DNA of 64,000 nucleotides from Bradyrhizobium oligotrophicum S58 (GCF_000344805.1 NC_020453.1:7792001-7856000), one strand, 5' to 3'. Numbered from the stretch's first letter, positions 1 through 14,258 are shown. Made by a program: numbers and translations. The notes: generated by a model not told the origin, from the sequence alone.

Positions 1-65
1 GCATCGCTGTCTCATCGTCAGCCTTCACGGCGCAATTTGCGCTTTTCCTGACTGATGAGACTGCA

Positions 66-1592
<1,527 letters not shown>

Positions 1593-1598
1593 CGTCTT

Positions 1599-3203
1599 TC
1601 ACCGCCCCGGCCCCTGAATATACACCTTCCAAACGATTGCAGGGCCCGCCTGGCCATGGAAGAAGCGCTGGGTGGTCATGACCAGGGGTTCGGCGCCGGG
1701 CGCTTCCTTGGCCATCCAGGCCTCGCAGGCGGCGATCCGGTTGTCGGTGGTGTCGCAGACGCCGATGAAGCCCTCGCGCTTGAGGTCGTCGAGCGAGCTC
1801 AGGCCCGAGCCCCAGGTCTCCTCGGCCGAATAGGGCACGGTGTACGGCCGCGGGTGATCCGGGCTGTAGAAGGTCATCGGCGTGTTCATCTCGGAATAGC
1901 CGGCGACCAGCGGCCAGGCGGAGCCGAACCGGGCGTGCCAGGCCTGGGTCAGCTGCGCGGCGAGCTGCGACCGCGCGCCATAGCCGGTGACGCCGTTCGG
2001 ATTGGCGGCCATCTCGCGCCGCGCGATCCAGGGCGAGGCGGCCAGCGTGATCAGCGACAGGACCAGCCAGACGGCAGCGAGCCGCGGCAACATGACCGAT
2101 CGCAGCCGCAGGGCCGGGATCGCGACCAGCCCCAGCGGCACCAGGAAGAACAGCGAGATGCCCCAATCGGTCTTCATGTAGATCGTGAAAGCGAGGCCGC
2201 CGAGCGGCGGCCCGACGGCGACGATCGCCTGCACCAGCCAGACATTCAGCGCCTGGCCCACATTGACGCCCGGATTGGGCCCACGCTGCCAATTGCGAAA
2301 CGCGAAGCGCGGCGGCCAGGCCAGGACCAGCGCCGCCAGCGCAACCGGCAACGCCAGCAGCGCCAGATTGTGGCCGACATAGCCGCTGACGAGCTCCGCG
2401 GCGCGGCCGCGATCCGACAGCGTGTAGACGTCGCCGGCGTAGGTGACCGCGACGAAATCCACCTTCCAGAGCCAGACCAGATGCGGAATCATGGCGACCA
2501 GCATCGTGCCGATCGCGACCCATGGCGCTGGCGAGGCCAGGAAGCGCAACCGCTCGGGGTGCAACAGCGCCGCGATGCCAATGGCGCCGATCATGGTCAG
2601 CACCCAGTATTTGGTCATCAGCGCGACCGCACCGGCGAGGCCGAGCCAGACGCCGGAGGCGACGCTGCGCTTCTCGAAGGCATGCAGATAGGCCAGAAAC
2701 AGCAACGGCAGGGTGAGCAACTGGACCAGGTCGGCGTTGTACTTGAAGCCCTTGAAATTGAAGATCGGGTACAGCGCGACCATGACCACGACGAAGAACG
2801 CCCTGCGACGGTCGACCACCTTGAGGCTCGCAAACCAGATGGCGACGAGACCGCCGCCGGCCATGGCCATCGCCAGCGCATAGGTCGCCCAGTCCCTGAC
2901 CGGAAACACCGTGAACCAGAGGCCCGCGATCCAGCCCGACAGCGGCGGATGCTTGCCGTAGCCGAGCAGAAGCCGGCTGCCCCAGGCATAGGCCTCGGCG
3001 ACGTCCATGTGGACGTCCTGCGCCGCCTTCAGATTGGTCAGGATCGCCGTCCACAACATGACATGGACGAGAACGAAGGCGATCACGACCCAGGACGAGG
3101 TCGCGGGCGCCGTGGCGCGCGCCACCAGCCATGCGGCCAAACGCCGGGGTCCGAGGCGGCTGCGCGGGCTGGCGACCGAATGCGGCAGAGAGGTACTCGA
3201 CAT
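1599..3203 (-). CDS. ArnT/PMT-type membrane glycosyltransferase
   Basis: Integral membrane protein of 534 residues with many hydrophobic helices. An acidic first periplasmic loop ([10 protein letters not shown], then [11 protein letters not shown]) is typical of GT-C glycosyltransferases of the PMT/ArnT (PF13231) group. These transfer a sugar from a polyprenyl-phosphate carrier to lipid A, protein or another envelope acceptor on the periplasmic side. The soluble C-terminal third ends near [11 protein letters not shown]. The gene is divergent from lepA with 116 bp between the starts. Donor and acceptor cannot be told. Its stop lies only 6 bp from the convergent ABC-F gene. Confidence 0.85.
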   Translation of the reverse strand: MSSTSLPHSVASPRSRLGPRRLAAWLVARATAPATSSWVVIAFVLVHVMLWTAILTNLKAAQDVHMDVAEAYAWGSRLLLGYGKHPPLSGWIAGLWFTVFPVRDWATYALAMAMAGGGLVAIWFASLKVVDRRRAFFVVVMVALYPIFNFKGFKYNADLVQLLTLPLLFLAYLHAFEKRSVASGVWLGLAGAVALMTKYWVLTMIGAIGIAALLHPERLRFLASPAPWVAIGTMLVAMIPHLVWLWKVDFVAVTYAGDVYTLSDRGRAAELVSGYVGHNLALLALPVALAALVLAWPPRFAFRNWQRGPNPGVNVGQALNVWLVQAIVAVGPPLGGLAFTIYMKTDWGISLFFLVPLGLVAIPALRLRSVMLPRLAAVWLVLSLITLAASPWIARREMAANPNGVTGYGARSQLAAQLTQAWHARFGSAWPLVAGYSEMNTPMTFYSPDHPRPYTVPYSAEETWGSGLSSLDDLKREGFIGVCDTTDNRIAACEAWMAKEAPGAEPLVMTTQRFFHGQAGPAIVWKVYIQGPGR

Positions 3204-3319
3204 GCGCTCTCGGTAGCCTGTTTTCGAGCCGCGGGGAATCAGCTTGGCGTGAAGAAAGGCCCTGGAAATTCAGCAATATGGTTGCTGGTTGGGGGCTCGG
3301 GGTGCTATCTGCGCGACCC

Positions 3320-5131
<1,812 letters not shown>

Positions 5132-5192
5132 GCCACCGCCGCTCCGCATGCGACGCTAGAGCCCGATGAGTTTTGGTTCGATCGAATAGCCC

Positions 5193-5245
5193 GCCGCGAT
5201 CTCTGTTCCCCTCTCCCAAAGCGAGAGGTGAACTGAAATCGCGGC
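5193..5245. repeat. Intergenic inverted repeat downstream of lepA
   Basis: An outer 8-bp arm (GCCGCGAT, 5193-5200) pairs with ATCGCGGC (5238-5245). An inner arm CCTCT pairs with AGAGG. It sits between the convergent ends of lepA and the LysR gene. It may act as a transcription-ending hairpin, but no clear T-tract follows. Confidence 0.35.
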
Positions 5246-5319
5246 AGGCGCTTTGATTCAACCAGTTTGATTCAACAAGGACGCATCACGCACGATAGGG
5301 GCTGATCGAGCTCCTGCAG

Positions 5320-6276
5320 CTACGAGCGCCGGGCGGTCAGGCTGCGCTCGGCGGGTTTTCTTCGACTGCGCCTGCTCGCCTTTGAGTCATCTGCCCGGTC
5401 GGTCTGCAAGCCCAGCAGCGCATTGCGGACGATTTCGAGCGCCGGCTCGTTCGGCTTGTTGCGGTGCTCGATCAGCGCAAGCGTGCGCGTGAGCGGCGGA
5501 CGCAGCGGCCGGACGATGAAATCGGGGTTGTGGATGCCGACGGCAATGTCCGGCACGATCGCCATGCCCAAGCTGGACGCAACGGCGCTCTTCAACGCCT
5601 CGACAGTCCCGAGCGGGGTCGGCCCTTGCGCGGGGGAATGGCCCGAGAGCCAGCCGAGAACGAGCGAATAGGCCGCGCTGCTGGTTTGCTCGATCAGCAG
5701 ATTGTGTCCGGCGACGTAGTCGGGCGTGACCTCGTCGGGAACATCCGGGAGGCCTGCGGGAAAGATCGCCACCATGGCTTCCGACAGCAGCGGCGTGACG
5801 TCGAGTTGCCGCTTGTTGATCGGCAGATGCACGAGTGCGAGATCGACCCTGTTCTCGACGACGTCCTGAACGCCCTTGTCGGTCGGCATGTTGGTCACGA
5901 CCAGATCGATGCGGGGATGATCGAGACGAACTTTGCGCAGGATCGGCGGCAATCGATAGATCATGGCGGTCAGCGTCGTGGCAACCTGGACACGGCCCAC
6001 CCAGCCGTCGTGAAAGCGCCGCATCGCCGCGTCAGCCTGCTCGCACTCGTGGAAAATCCGCCTCGTCGCCTCGACCAGCTCGCAACCGGGCGCCGTTGCA
6101 TGCGCCTGCTTGCCCAGGCGCTCGATCAGCCGCAGGCCGAAGCGCCGCTCGAGCTCACGGATCTGCAGGCTCACCGCAGGCTGCGTGAGGTTGAGCCGCC
6201 GCGCGGCTGCGGAGAAGCTGCCCTGCTCGACGACCTCGAGGAGGGCCCTCAGCTGATCGAGGTTGAGACCGCGCAA
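5320..6276 (-). CDS. LysR-family transcriptional regulator
   Basis: 318 residues. The N-terminal winged helix-turn-helix is a clear LysR domain (LDQLRALLEVVEQGSFSAAA, then LNLTQPAVSLQIRELE), followed by a LysR substrate-binding domain from about residue 90 to 295. The C-terminal 30 residues are basic and rich in Arg/Ser and look like a species-specific tail. The gene is divergent from the LuxR-type gene at 6483. LysR proteins usually regulate a divergent neighbour and themselves, but that neighbour is itself a regulator. The effector is unknown. Confidence 0.93.
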   Translation of the reverse strand: MRGLNLDQLRALLEVVEQGSFSAAARRLNLTQPAVSLQIRELERRFGLRLIERLGKQAHATAPGCELVEATRRIFHECEQADAAMRRFHDGWVGRVQVATTLTAMIYRLPPILRKVRLDHPRIDLVVTNMPTDKGVQDVVENRVDLALVHLPINKRQLDVTPLLSEAMVAIFPAGLPDVPDEVTPDYVAGHNLLIEQTSSAAYSLVLGWLSGHSPAQGPTPLGTVEALKSAVASSLGMAIVPDIAVGIHNPDFIVRPLRPPLTRTLALIEHRNKPNEPALEIVRNALLGLQTDRADDSKASRRSRRKPAERSLTARRS

Positions 6277-6482
6277 TCAAAGTTCTCCTTATCAAAAGGA
6301 TTGGCATAACAAATTTGCCTTGTCGGCGAGAACGTTTCAAGTTGCTGCTCGCGCACAGGTCGTAAGAGTCTCCGTCGGCGGCATCAGGTAGCATCGCCCG
6401 AACGAAGGATGACGGGACAAAAGAAGCCGACGCCGGCTGTGCAGCGTTTGTCGAAATCTCGATCAGCAGGCCGGTCGGCAGT

Positions 6483-7604
6483 ATGAGTGAAGACGATAAG
6501 CTGAACTCCGTTGTCAGCCACATCTATGATGCCGTGCTCAATCCCGGGCTCTGGGGCGCGGCGCTGGAACGACTCGCGCGATTCGTGAGCGGCGAGGCCG
6601 GAACGCTGTGCCTCGAGGATCTGACCGCCAAGTTCGTCAGCGCCGGTCACGATATCGGTTCCGATCTCGAATACATGCAGATCCATTCTGAACTGTACGG
6701 GGACTACTTCGACCCGCTCACCGCCGTATCGCAATTGGAGGTCGAGGAGGTCGTGAGCCTCCTCGAGCTCGTTCCCCATCGCGAAGACTGCGCTCGGCTC
6801 TTCTACCAGGAACACCGGACACCCCGAGGTCATGCCACGAAAGCCGCGATCGGAACGCGCGAGGACGATGACGGGCTGCTCGGCCTGCATCGTGGCGCGC
6901 CCGACGAGGTGATCGACGATGCGATGAGGCGACGCATATCGCTGGTGGCGCCTCACATTCGCCGAGCCATTCTCATCGGCAAGGTGTTCGGCCGCAAATT
7001 CGGCGAAGCGGCGATCTTCGCCTCCATCCTGGACCAGTTGAACGCCGGCCTGTTCCTGATCGATCGTGACGGTCGGATCATTCACGCCAATACGACCGGA
7101 CGAAGAATCCTCGGCACCGACGACTTCCTGCGTGCGATCAACGGACGGCTGGTCGCACGCGACACGGACGCCAATCGCGCCATGCAGGCCGCCTTCGCCC
7201 GAAAGGGCGCTCTCGAGATGGATGCGAAGGGCATTGCCCTTTCGCTGACAGCGGAGGATCGCGACTGTCACGTGGTCCACGTGCTGCCGCAACGGCTGGC
7301 AGCCGGTCCAGGAACGGCAAGGTCCGGGGCCGTCACCGCCGCGGTCGTCGTCTGCAAGACACGGCTCGAGCTCCCTCTCGCGCCAGATATCATCGGCCGC
7401 GCCTACCAGCTCACGCCGACCGAGCTGCGGGTGCTGCTTGCCCTTGTCAATGTCGGCGGCATTTCCGAAGTGGCGGCATCGCTCGGCGTCTCGGTGTCGA
7501 CGATCAAGACCCATGTCGGTCGGCTGTTCGCAAAAACCGGATCCGCCCGCCAGGCGGACCTGGTCAAGCTGGTCGCCGGCTTCCGGCCCATGTTCGTGGC
7601 CTGA
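6483..7604 (+). CDS. LuxR-type helix-turn-helix transcriptional regulator without receiver domain
   Basis: 373 residues. The C-terminal region (about 305-365) is a LuxR/FixJ-type HTH with the pattern [12 protein letters not shown], then [20 protein letters not shown]. The N-terminal part has no phospho-acceptor receiver. A central PAS-like segment ([20 protein letters not shown]) suggests small-ligand or redox sensing. This 'PAS-like plus LuxR HTH' architecture is common in Bradyrhizobium and mostly uncharacterised. It precedes the chemoreceptor gene with 211 bp between them. Whether it controls that gene is open. Confidence 0.88.
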   Translation: MSEDDKLNSVVSHIYDAVLNPGLWGAALERLARFVSGEAGTLCLEDLTAKFVSAGHDIGSDLEYMQIHSELYGDYFDPLTAVSQLEVEEVVSLLELVPHREDCARLFYQEHRTPRGHATKAAIGTREDDDGLLGLHRGAPDEVIDDAMRRRISLVAPHIRRAILIGKVFGRKFGEAAIFASILDQLNAGLFLIDRDGRIIHANTTGRRILGTDDFLRAINGRLVARDTDANRAMQAAFARKGALEMDAKGIALSLTAEDRDCHVVHVLPQRLAAGPGTARSGAVTAAVVVCKTRLELPLAPDIIGRAYQLTPTELRVLLALVNVGGISEVAASLGVSVSTIKTHVGRLFAKTGSARQADLVKLVAGFRPMFVA

Positions 7605-7815
7605 GATCCTCCCGGCGTGCACCTCCTGGGGGATCGTGCCTGCCGCGCCCCTGACATCCCTCGCGAAGCGCTCCACCGGCGAGGTCCACCCACAGACGGG
7701 AGTCATGGCCCCTGTGCAGCTCCGACGCCTGGCCCGTTTAGGTCCCGTGAAACCACGGTATATGTTCCTTAATGGTATTTTGGGACCTTTGCTGCGTAGC
7801 AAGGAATGCCCCCCA

Positions 7816-9783
7816 ATGTCCCGCCTCCGGTCGATCTCCGCCCGCCTCATCATCGCGCTCTCGCTCACCGTTGCCATCGCCTGTGCCGTGCTCGGCACCT
7901 TTTCCGTGATCCAGCAGCGCGCCTTGACCCGGCTGGCGCTGGAGCAGCAGCTCAAGCTGCAGTTCGACAGCGTCTCGGCCGGCATCGATTACGAGGGCCG
8001 CGCGGCGCTGGCGGTGAGCTCGACATTGGCGGCGCTGCCGCCGATCGCCGACGCCTATCTCAAGGGCGACCGCGATGCGCTCGGCGCGCTGCTCGGCGGC
8101 GCCATGCCGCTGCTGAAGGCGCAAGGGATTCCGCTGGTCAACGTGTGGGCGCCGCCGGCCACCAATTTCTATCGCGTGCACGAGCCGAAAGTGTTCGGCG
8201 ACGACACCTCCAAGCGGCGCATCACCGTGGTGCAGGCCAACCAGACCGGCCGCCTGATCGCCGGAGTCGAGCAGAGCCGGCTGTCGCTCGGCATCTTCGG
8301 CATGACGCCGATCGTGCGCGACGGCAAGGTGATCGCGACCGTCGATGTCGGCGCCGCCTTCGGCAAGGAATTCGTCGAGCGTGCCAAGCAGCGCTTCGGC
8401 ATCGATCTCGCCGTCTACTGGATCAACGACGGGCAGCCGAAGCGGCTGTCGTCGACCTTCGGCGACGATGTCGTCGCCACGCCCGACGAGGTGCTCGCAG
8501 TGTTCAAGGGCGCGCCGCTGCAGCGTGACGCCACGCTGTCCGGCCGGCCCGCCGCGGTCTATGTCGGCCAGATCAGGAACTATGCCGGCGATCCGGTCGC
8601 CGTGCTCGAGGTGATCAAGGACACCACCGCCTATGAGGCCGCCGCCGCCGGCGCGCAGCAGCAGCTGATCATCGGCACGGTCGTGATCCTGCTGCTCGCC
8701 GTCATCGTCGCGCTGTTCGTCGCCCGCGGCATCTCGCGTCCGCTAATCGCGATCACCGCCGTGATGCACCGGCTGTCGAGCGGCGACACCGAGGTCACGA
8801 TCCCCGGCGGCCAGCGCAAGGACGAGCTCGGCACCATGGCGCAGGCGGTCGACGTTTTCCGCCGTACCATGATCGAGACGAGCTCGCTTCGCGAGGCGCA
8901 GGAGGCCTCGCAGCAGCAGGCCGAGCATGACAAGCAGACCCTGCAGCGGCAGATGGCCGACCGCTTCGAGGCCGACGTCAAGGGCGTGGTCTCTTCAGTC
9001 GCCAAGGCCACCGAGGACATGGAGCGCGTCGTCCACCAGATCACGACGAGCGTGAACGGCACCTCGCAGCGCGCCGCTGCGGCAGCGGCGGCATCCGAGG
9101 AAGCTTCGAGCGGCGTCTCGACGGTCGCGGCCGCGTCGGAAGAGCTCGCCTCCTCGGTGACGGAGATCGGCCGTCAAGTCGCGCATTCGAGCAAGGTGGC
9201 CGATGGCGCCGTCATCAAGGCCCGGCAGACGACGGAGATGGTCAGCAGCCTCGCCGCCGCCGCCGAGAAGATCGGCGACGTGCTGCGCCTGATCGACGCA
9301 ATCGCGAGCCAGACCAACCTGCTCGCGCTCAACGCCACGATCGAAGCGGCCCGCGCCGGCGAGGCTGGTCGCGGCTTCGCCGTCGTCGCCGCCGAGGTCA
9401 AGGAGCTGGCCGGCCAGACCGCGAAGGCGACGGAGGAGATCGCCGGCCAGGTCAGCTCGATCCAGGCCGCGACGTCCGACTGCGTCACCGCCATCGGCGG
9501 CATCAGCACCACGATCCAGGAGATCAGCGGCATTGCCGCGACCATCGCCGCCGCCGTCGAGCAGCAGGGCTCGGCGACGCGCGAGATCGCGCGCAGCGTC
9601 CAGCAGGCGGCCTCCGGCACCAATGAGGTGTCGCAGAACGTCGTCGGCGCCAGCGACGCCGCCGAGCAGTCGCGCCAGCTCGCCGACCACGTCATGGTCG
9701 CCACGCGCGACCTCGGCAAGCACGCCAACCACCTGTTCAGGAGCGTCGACACGTTCCTCGCCGGCCTGCGCAAGGCGGCGTAG
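7816..9783 (+). CDS. Methyl-accepting chemotaxis protein with periplasmic dCache-type sensor
   Basis: Transmembrane chemoreceptor of 655 residues. It has TM1 at about 8-32, then a periplasmic sensor of about 250 residues that looks like a double-Cache domain (ending near [12 protein letters not shown]). TM2 is at about 281-302, followed by a HAMP domain ([15 protein letters not shown]) and a cytoplasmic signalling coiled coil. The hairpin tip is the canonical [20 protein letters not shown]. Start: the ATG at 7816 directly precedes the basic residues and TM1; the frame is open further upstream but lacks family features. No CheB/CheR-binding pentapeptide is evident at the C-terminus. The ligand is unknown. 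Confidence 0.93.
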   Translation: MSRLRSISARLIIALSLTVAIACAVLGTFSVIQQRALTRLALEQQLKLQFDSVSAGIDYEGRAALAVSSTLAALPPIADAYLKGDRDALGALLGGAMPLLKAQGIPLVNVWAPPATNFYRVHEPKVFGDDTSKRRITVVQANQTGRLIAGVEQSRLSLGIFGMTPIVRDGKVIATVDVGAAFGKEFVERAKQRFGIDLAVYWINDGQPKRLSSTFGDDVVATPDEVLAVFKGAPLQRDATLSGRPAAVYVGQIRNYAGDPVAVLEVIKDTTAYEAAAAGAQQQLIIGTVVILLLAVIVALFVARGISRPLIAITAVMHRLSSGDTEVTIPGGQRKDELGTMAQAVDVFRRTMIETSSLREAQEASQQQAEHDKQTLQRQMADRFEADVKGVVSSVAKATEDMERVVHQITTSVNGTSQRAAAAAAASEEASSGVSTVAAASEELASSVTEIGRQVAHSSKVADGAVIKARQTTEMVSSLAAAAEKIGDVLRLIDAIASQTNLLALNATIEAARAGEAGRGFAVVAAEVKELAGQTAKATEEIAGQVSSIQAATSDCVTAIGGISTTIQEISGIAATIAAAVEQQGSATREIARSVQQAASGTNEVSQNVVGASDAAEQSRQLADHVMVATRDLGKHANHLFRSVDTFLAGLRKAA

Positions 9784-9848
9784 CGCGCGACTTTCACCAT
9801 CCCGCACTCTTTGCTCGCAGCATTCCAACGCTGCGAGCTCCAAAATCG

Positions 9849-9975
9849 GTGTCGTCCCGGCGAACGAGGGGACCCATAACCACCGAAGCGAGAGGTGAGA
9901 GCGAGCTGGAGCGACAGCAATGCCTCACGGCTGGCGCCGCGGATTATGGGTCCCCGCATTCGCGGGGACGACGGT
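9849..9975. repeat. Dispersed palindromic repeat (GTCGTCCC...GGGACCCATAA family)
   Basis: The left arm GTCGTCCCGGCGAACG begins at 9851 and runs into GGGGACCCATAA. The right arm is its imperfect reverse complement (9942-9973: ATTATGGGTCCCC, then CGCGGGGACGAC). About 65 bp separate the arms. This is the REP-like family whose accidental translation 'VVPANAGTHNPR' is very common in Bradyrhizobium genomes. It lies between the convergent chemoreceptor and rhodanese genes. Confidence 0.8.
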
Positions 9976-10004
9976 GGAGATGAGGCAAGAGCCGGGCTCC
10001 CACT

Positions 10005-10403
10005 TCAATCGCCGGCGGTGAGCGCAAATCCCTCGTCGAGCCAGCCGGTGATGCCACCGATCATCATCTTGACCGGAAGCCCGAGCCGCGCGAGGCGGAT
10101 GGCGGCCCGGTTGGCGCCGTTGCAGTGCGGACCGGCGCAGTAGACCACGAAGAGCTTGTCCTTGGGATACTCGGCCATCCGCTCCGCAGTCATGGTCCGG
10201 TGCGGAATGTTGATGGCGCCGGCGATGTGCCCCTTCGCAAACGAGGCCGGGCCGCGGACATCCACCAGGATGAAATCCGGATCGGCGGCACCCAGGCTTT
10301 CGTGAACGTCCCAGCAATCGGTCTCGAATCCGAGCATCGCCTCGAAATGCTGGAGCGCCAGCGCTGAGGGAGGGGCGGGCACTTCGGTGACATGCGTGGT
10401 CAT
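10005..10403 (-). CDS. Single-domain rhodanese-like protein
   Basis: 132 residues, one rhodanese domain: FILVDVRGPASFAKGHIAGA followed by NIPH, and an active-site loop YCAGPHCNGANRAA, so the putative sulfur-carrying Cys is present and a second Cys lies four residues on. The C-terminal IGGITGWLDEGF is the usual rhodanese end. Start: the ATG at 10403 has a good GGAGGT ribosome site about 4 bp upstream; an earlier in-frame ATG (10463) lacks one and would overlap the neighbour. It is divergent from the FtrA-type regulator with 60 bp between the starts, so shared control is likely. Confidence 0.9.
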   Translation of the reverse strand: MTTHVTEVPAPPSALALQHFEAMLGFETDCWDVHESLGAADPDFILVDVRGPASFAKGHIAGAINIPHRTMTAERMAEYPKDKLFVVYCAGPHCNGANRAAIRLARLGLPVKMMIGGITGWLDEGFALTAGD

Positions 10404-10463
10404 TGGACCTCCATCCGGCTGGCGTGAACGGCCCAACTTCACTCGAAGTGGCCGCCGCCCCAA

Positions 10464-11489
10464 GTGACGGATCCGACAAAGTCCGGTAAGTTTCCGCCAA
10501 TGCCGCCAGCCGCCGCCAACACCCGTCCCCGGGATCCGGGCCTCGTCGCCGTCATCGCCTATGACGGGCTGTGCACGTTCGAATTCGGCATTGCCGTCGA
10601 AGTGTTCGGACTGCCGCGGCCGGAGTTCGATTTTTCCTGGTATCAGTTCACGGTCGTCGCGGCGGAGGGACGGCGATCACGCGCGATCGGCGGCGTCGTG
10701 ATCGAAGCCGGTGCTTCGCTCGCACGCCTGAAGGCCGCCAGCACGATCATCGTGCCGGGATGGCGCGATCGCAACGAGCGCCCGCCGGAGCGGCTGCTGC
10801 GCGCCATCTCGCAGGCCGCGGCGCGCGGAGCGCGATGCGTGTCGATCTGTTCGGGCGTGTTCGTTCTGGCCGCGGCCGGCCTGCTCGACGGCAAGCGCGC
10901 CACCACGCATTGGCGGCACATTCCCGACCTGAAGCGGCTCTATCCGGACATTTCCGTCGAGGAGGACACGCTCTATGTCGACGAGGGCAATGTCATCACC
11001 TCCGCGGGCAGCGCGGCAGGCATCGACGCCTGCCTGCATCTCGTCCGGCGCGACTTCGGCAGCAGGGTCGCGAACGCCGTTGCGCGCCGGCTGGTGATGC
11101 CGCCGCATCGCGACGGTGGACAGGCGCAATATGTCGTTGCGCCGGTCCAGGCGCGGCCGGGACGAACGATCGGTGAGGTCATGGACTGGGCTCGCGCGCG
11201 GCTGTCGCATCCCATCGCGATCAGCGCGATGGCCAAGCGGGCCCGGATGAGCGAGCGCACCTTCCTGCGGCGCTTCAGCGACGGCACGGGATCGAGCCCC
11301 GCGGCCTGGCTGCAGCAGGAGCGCATGGCGCGTGCGCGCGAACTGCTGGAGAACGCGACGCTGTCGCTCGCCGACGTGTCGGCGCAATGCGGCTACCAGT
11401 CGCTCGAAACCTTCCGCGTCGCCTTCCGGCGCAGCGTCGGAACGTCGCCGGCCGCCTACCGTTCGCGGTTCAGGACCGGGGCATCCTAG
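10464..11489 (+). CDS. ftrA: FtrA/GlxA-type AraC regulator with DJ-1/PfpI-like N-terminal domain
   Basis: 341 residues (330 if the ATG at 10500 is used). The N-terminal domain is a class I glutamine-amidotransferase-like fold (LVAVIAYDGLCTFEFGIAVE, with nucleophile-elbow Cys in SICSGVFVLAAAGLL). The C-terminal AraC HTH pair starts near ISAMAKRARMSERTFLRRF and ends at VAFRRSVGTSPAAYRSRF. This is the layout of FtrA/GlxA regulators, and the symbol rests on family resemblance only. Divergence from a rhodanese suggests a sulfur- or redox-linked signal, which is inference. Confidence 0.85.
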   Translation: MTDPTKSGKFPPMPPAAANTRPRDPGLVAVIAYDGLCTFEFGIAVEVFGLPRPEFDFSWYQFTVVAAEGRRSRAIGGVVIEAGASLARLKAASTIIVPGWRDRNERPPERLLRAISQAAARGARCVSICSGVFVLAAAGLLDGKRATTHWRHIPDLKRLYPDISVEEDTLYVDEGNVITSAGSAAGIDACLHLVRRDFGSRVANAVARRLVMPPHRDGGQAQYVVAPVQARPGRTIGEVMDWARARLSHPIAISAMAKRARMSERTFLRRFSDGTGSSPAAWLQQERMARARELLENATLSLADVSAQCGYQSLETFRVAFRRSVGTSPAAYRSRFRTGAS

Positions 11490-11648
11490 GACAAAACGTT
11501 CATATATGACCCTGGACAGGTGGTGGCGACGAGCGAACACGCCAACGAGTTACGCGTCATGCCCGAGCTTGTCGGCCATGACTGAGGAGAGATATCTGGC
11601 CACAAGCCCAGATTTCCACATGCGATTGCCTGCTTGATAGAGCGTCGC

Positions 11649-13868
11649 TCAGGCCACCATGGCCTTGCCCGCAGACGGCCCTTCCGCAGCATCCTTTTGC
11701 GCCTGCAGCAGTCCGACGATGTCCACATTGGGCCGGGGGCGGCTGAACAGGTAGCCTTGCCCCTCGTGGCAGCCTTCGGCGCGCAGGCAGCGCAGCTCCG
11801 CCTCGGTCTCGACGCCCTCGGCGGTGATGATGACGCCGAGACCCTTGCCGAGGCTGACGATCGAACGGACGATCGCCTGGGCCTCGCGGTTGGCGGCAAG
11901 ATCGCGGATGAACGACTGATCGATCTTGATCTTGTCGAACGGAAAGCTGCGCAGATAGCTCAGGCTGGAATAGCCGGTGCCGAAATCATCCATCGAGATG
12001 CGGACGCCGAGCGCGCGCAGCGCATGCAGGGTCGCGAGCACCTGGCCGCTCTTCTCCAGCACCAGCGTCTCGGTGATCTCGAGCTCGAGCCGGCTCGGCG
12101 ACAGGCCGGACTGCTTCAGCGCATCCATCACCAGCGACAGCACGTTGCCGACACGGAACTGCAGCGGCGACATGTTCACGGCGACGCGGACCTCGTCCGG
12201 CCATTTCGCCGCATCGCTGCAGGCCTGCCGCAGCATCGAGCGGCCGAGCGCCGAGATCAGGCCGGTCTCCTCGGCAATCGGAATGAACTCGGACGGCGGG
12301 ATCATGCCGCGCTCCGGATGCGGCCAGCGCACCAATGCCTCGAAGCCGGTGATGTGGCCGGTCGAAAGGTCGATCAACGGCTGATAGTGCGGCCGCAGGA
12401 CGTCGCGCTGGATGGCGTCGCGCAGCTCGATCTCGGTCTTGCGCCGGCTCTGCGCACGCGCATCCATGCCGGACTCGAAATAGCTGAAGGTGCCGCGGGT
12501 CTCGTTCTTCGCCCGCGACAGCGCCATGTCGGCGTTCTTGAGGAGCTTCTCGGCGTCGTCACCATCGTTCGGCGCCATCGCGATGCCGATCGTTGCACCG
12601 ATCGTCACGGAGCTGCCATCGATCAGATAGGGATCCGCGATCGCCTGCAGCAGCCGGCGGCACAGCTGGACCGCATCATCCGGCCGCGCCAGCCCACCCT
12701 GCACGACCGCGAACTCGTCCGAGTTCAACCGCGCGACGATGTCCTCCTGGCGCAGGATCGAGCGCAGCCGCTTGCCGACGCCGCGCAACAGCCGGTCGCC
12801 GACGGCGTGACCCAGCGTGTCGTTGATCGACTTGAAATTGTCGAGGCCGAGCACCAGCACGGCCACCTTCTCGGAGCCGCGCCGCATCTGGGCGAGCTTG
12901 TCGTCGATCTTCTGGCGCAGCAGGTTGCGGCTCGGCAGGCCCGTCAACGCATCGTGCTGGGCCAGGAACGCCAGCCGCGCCTCGGCGCGCTTGCGCTCGG
13001 TGATGTCCATCAGCGCCAGCAGCACCGCCGGCCGATCGTTGTGGACGAGATGGCGCGAATAGATCGCAAGGTCGATCAGGGTGCCGTCGGCGCGGACATG
13101 CTTCCAGGTGCGCGCCGCCTGCTCCTCGCTGGACTGCTCGCCGGCCCAGGGCGGCTCGCTCTCATAGGCCTGGAGATTGCGGATGCTGAGCTGCTCGAAG
13201 GCGGCGCGGCTGTAGCCGTAATGCTGGGCGGCCGCATCGTTGACGCCGAGCACGCGCTCATCATCCGTCGCGCAGACGATCATCGGCACCGGATTGCCAT
13301 CGAACAGCAGCCGGAACGACTCTTCGCGCTGCTTCAGCTCGGTGATGTCGACGCGCAGGCCGACGATGCCGCCGTCGCCGGTCAGGCGCTCCTCGATCAG
13401 GATGGTGCGGCCGTCCGACAGCCTCTGCTCGTGGCGGCCGCTCGGATGGAACAGCCTTTCGAGCCGTTCGGCGATCCACTCCTCTTCGCGGCCCGCCGCT
13501 TCCGGATAGTCGCCGCGGGCGACGCCGATCCGGATCGTATCCTGCAGCCGGGCACCGGATGCGAACAGGTCCGAGCTGCGATTGTAGATCTCGGCGTATT
13601 TCTTGTTCCAGAGGATGTAGCGGCCGTCGGCGTCGAGGAACACGATCCCCTCGGGAAGAATGTCGATCGCCTCGATCAGCCGATCATGCGCCTTCTTCGC
13701 CTCCGCCATCGCCACCTCGGCGCACTGGCCCGCGTCCTCGTCGATCGGGCCGCGCTGACGCAGGTTGTGCCGGCGCAGTCTTAGGCGTGGCTTGACCGGG
13801 TGGATTGCATCGCGAGCGCTTGGCACGCGATTGCGCTTTTTTGCCTTGGTTGGCCGAACGGGCCGCAT
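11649..13868 (-). CDS. PAS-PAS-GGDEF-EAL cyclic-di-GMP protein with degenerate GGDEF
   Basis: 739 residues. An Arg/Lys-rich N-terminal 60 residues is followed by two PAS domains (about 65-195 and 195-305), GGDEF (about 310-470) and EAL (about 490-735). The GGDEF signature reads LNSDEF, so both glycines of the catalytic loop are replaced and cyclase activity is unlikely. The EAL domain keeps GFEALVRW, DDFGTGYSS and KIDQSF, so phosphodiesterase activity is likely. There is no membrane segment, so it is cytosolic. Start: the ATG at 13868 has GAAGGAGAG just upstream; the frame continues open to 14123 without domain content. Confidence 0.9.
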   Translation of the reverse strand: MRPVRPTKAKKRNRVPSARDAIHPVKPRLRLRRHNLRQRGPIDEDAGQCAEVAMAEAKKAHDRLIEAIDILPEGIVFLDADGRYILWNKKYAEIYNRSSDLFASGARLQDTIRIGVARGDYPEAAGREEEWIAERLERLFHPSGRHEQRLSDGRTILIEERLTGDGGIVGLRVDITELKQREESFRLLFDGNPVPMIVCATDDERVLGVNDAAAQHYGYSRAAFEQLSIRNLQAYESEPPWAGEQSSEEQAARTWKHVRADGTLIDLAIYSRHLVHNDRPAVLLALMDITERKRAEARLAFLAQHDALTGLPSRNLLRQKIDDKLAQMRRGSEKVAVLVLGLDNFKSINDTLGHAVGDRLLRGVGKRLRSILRQEDIVARLNSDEFAVVQGGLARPDDAVQLCRRLLQAIADPYLIDGSSVTIGATIGIAMAPNDGDDAEKLLKNADMALSRAKNETRGTFSYFESGMDARAQSRRKTEIELRDAIQRDVLRPHYQPLIDLSTGHITGFEALVRWPHPERGMIPPSEFIPIAEETGLISALGRSMLRQACSDAAKWPDEVRVAVNMSPLQFRVGNVLSLVMDALKQSGLSPSRLELEITETLVLEKSGQVLATLHALRALGVRISMDDFGTGYSSLSYLRSFPFDKIKIDQSFIRDLAANREAQAIVRSIVSLGKGLGVIITAEGVETEAELRCLRAEGCHEGQGYLFSRPRPNVDIVGLLQAQKDAAEGPSAGKAMVA

Positions 13869-14258
13869 CGCGTGCACTCTCCTTCTCGGAGAGCAGTTTT
13901 CGGCCACGTTTCTGAAAAAATGGTATCTTGATGCAGGACACTTCATCCGCTGGTTACGCGAAAACGCAAATACACTCTCGTATTTGGCGAGTTGAGACAT
14001 GCGCAGTGGATCAACCGAGGGCTGCGGTACAACCAGCGATAAGTGACGTCGGTTGCTGCGGGTCAGAAAAGACCCGCATAACGTGCAACGGCCCAGGACA
14101 TGGTGTTCATTTACCGAACACATTCAGGCAATTGAGCCATGTTCAGTCGGTTCCGCCAATCCGGCAGCAGGGTTAAAGCCCATTTAAAATGGCCACGATA
14201 GCGCGCCGTTGACGCAGAATTGGCATCCCGGCCGGCCGGCAACCGCTACACTGGCGTC
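13869..14258. other. Intergenic region between divergent GGDEF/EAL and mepA genes
   Basis: 390 bp, AT-richer than the flanks in its left half. It must hold the promoters of both divergent genes. No RNA gene, operator palindrome or repeat was recognised. Confidence 0.5.

Noticed and set aside
3131..3319. N-terminal extension of LepA
   Set aside because: The 63 extra residues have no LepA similarity and overlap the divergent gene; the ATG at 3320 gives the normal length.
11634..13784. 716-residue plus-strand open frame
   Set aside because: Antisense to the GGDEF/EAL gene, no domain, no ribosome site.
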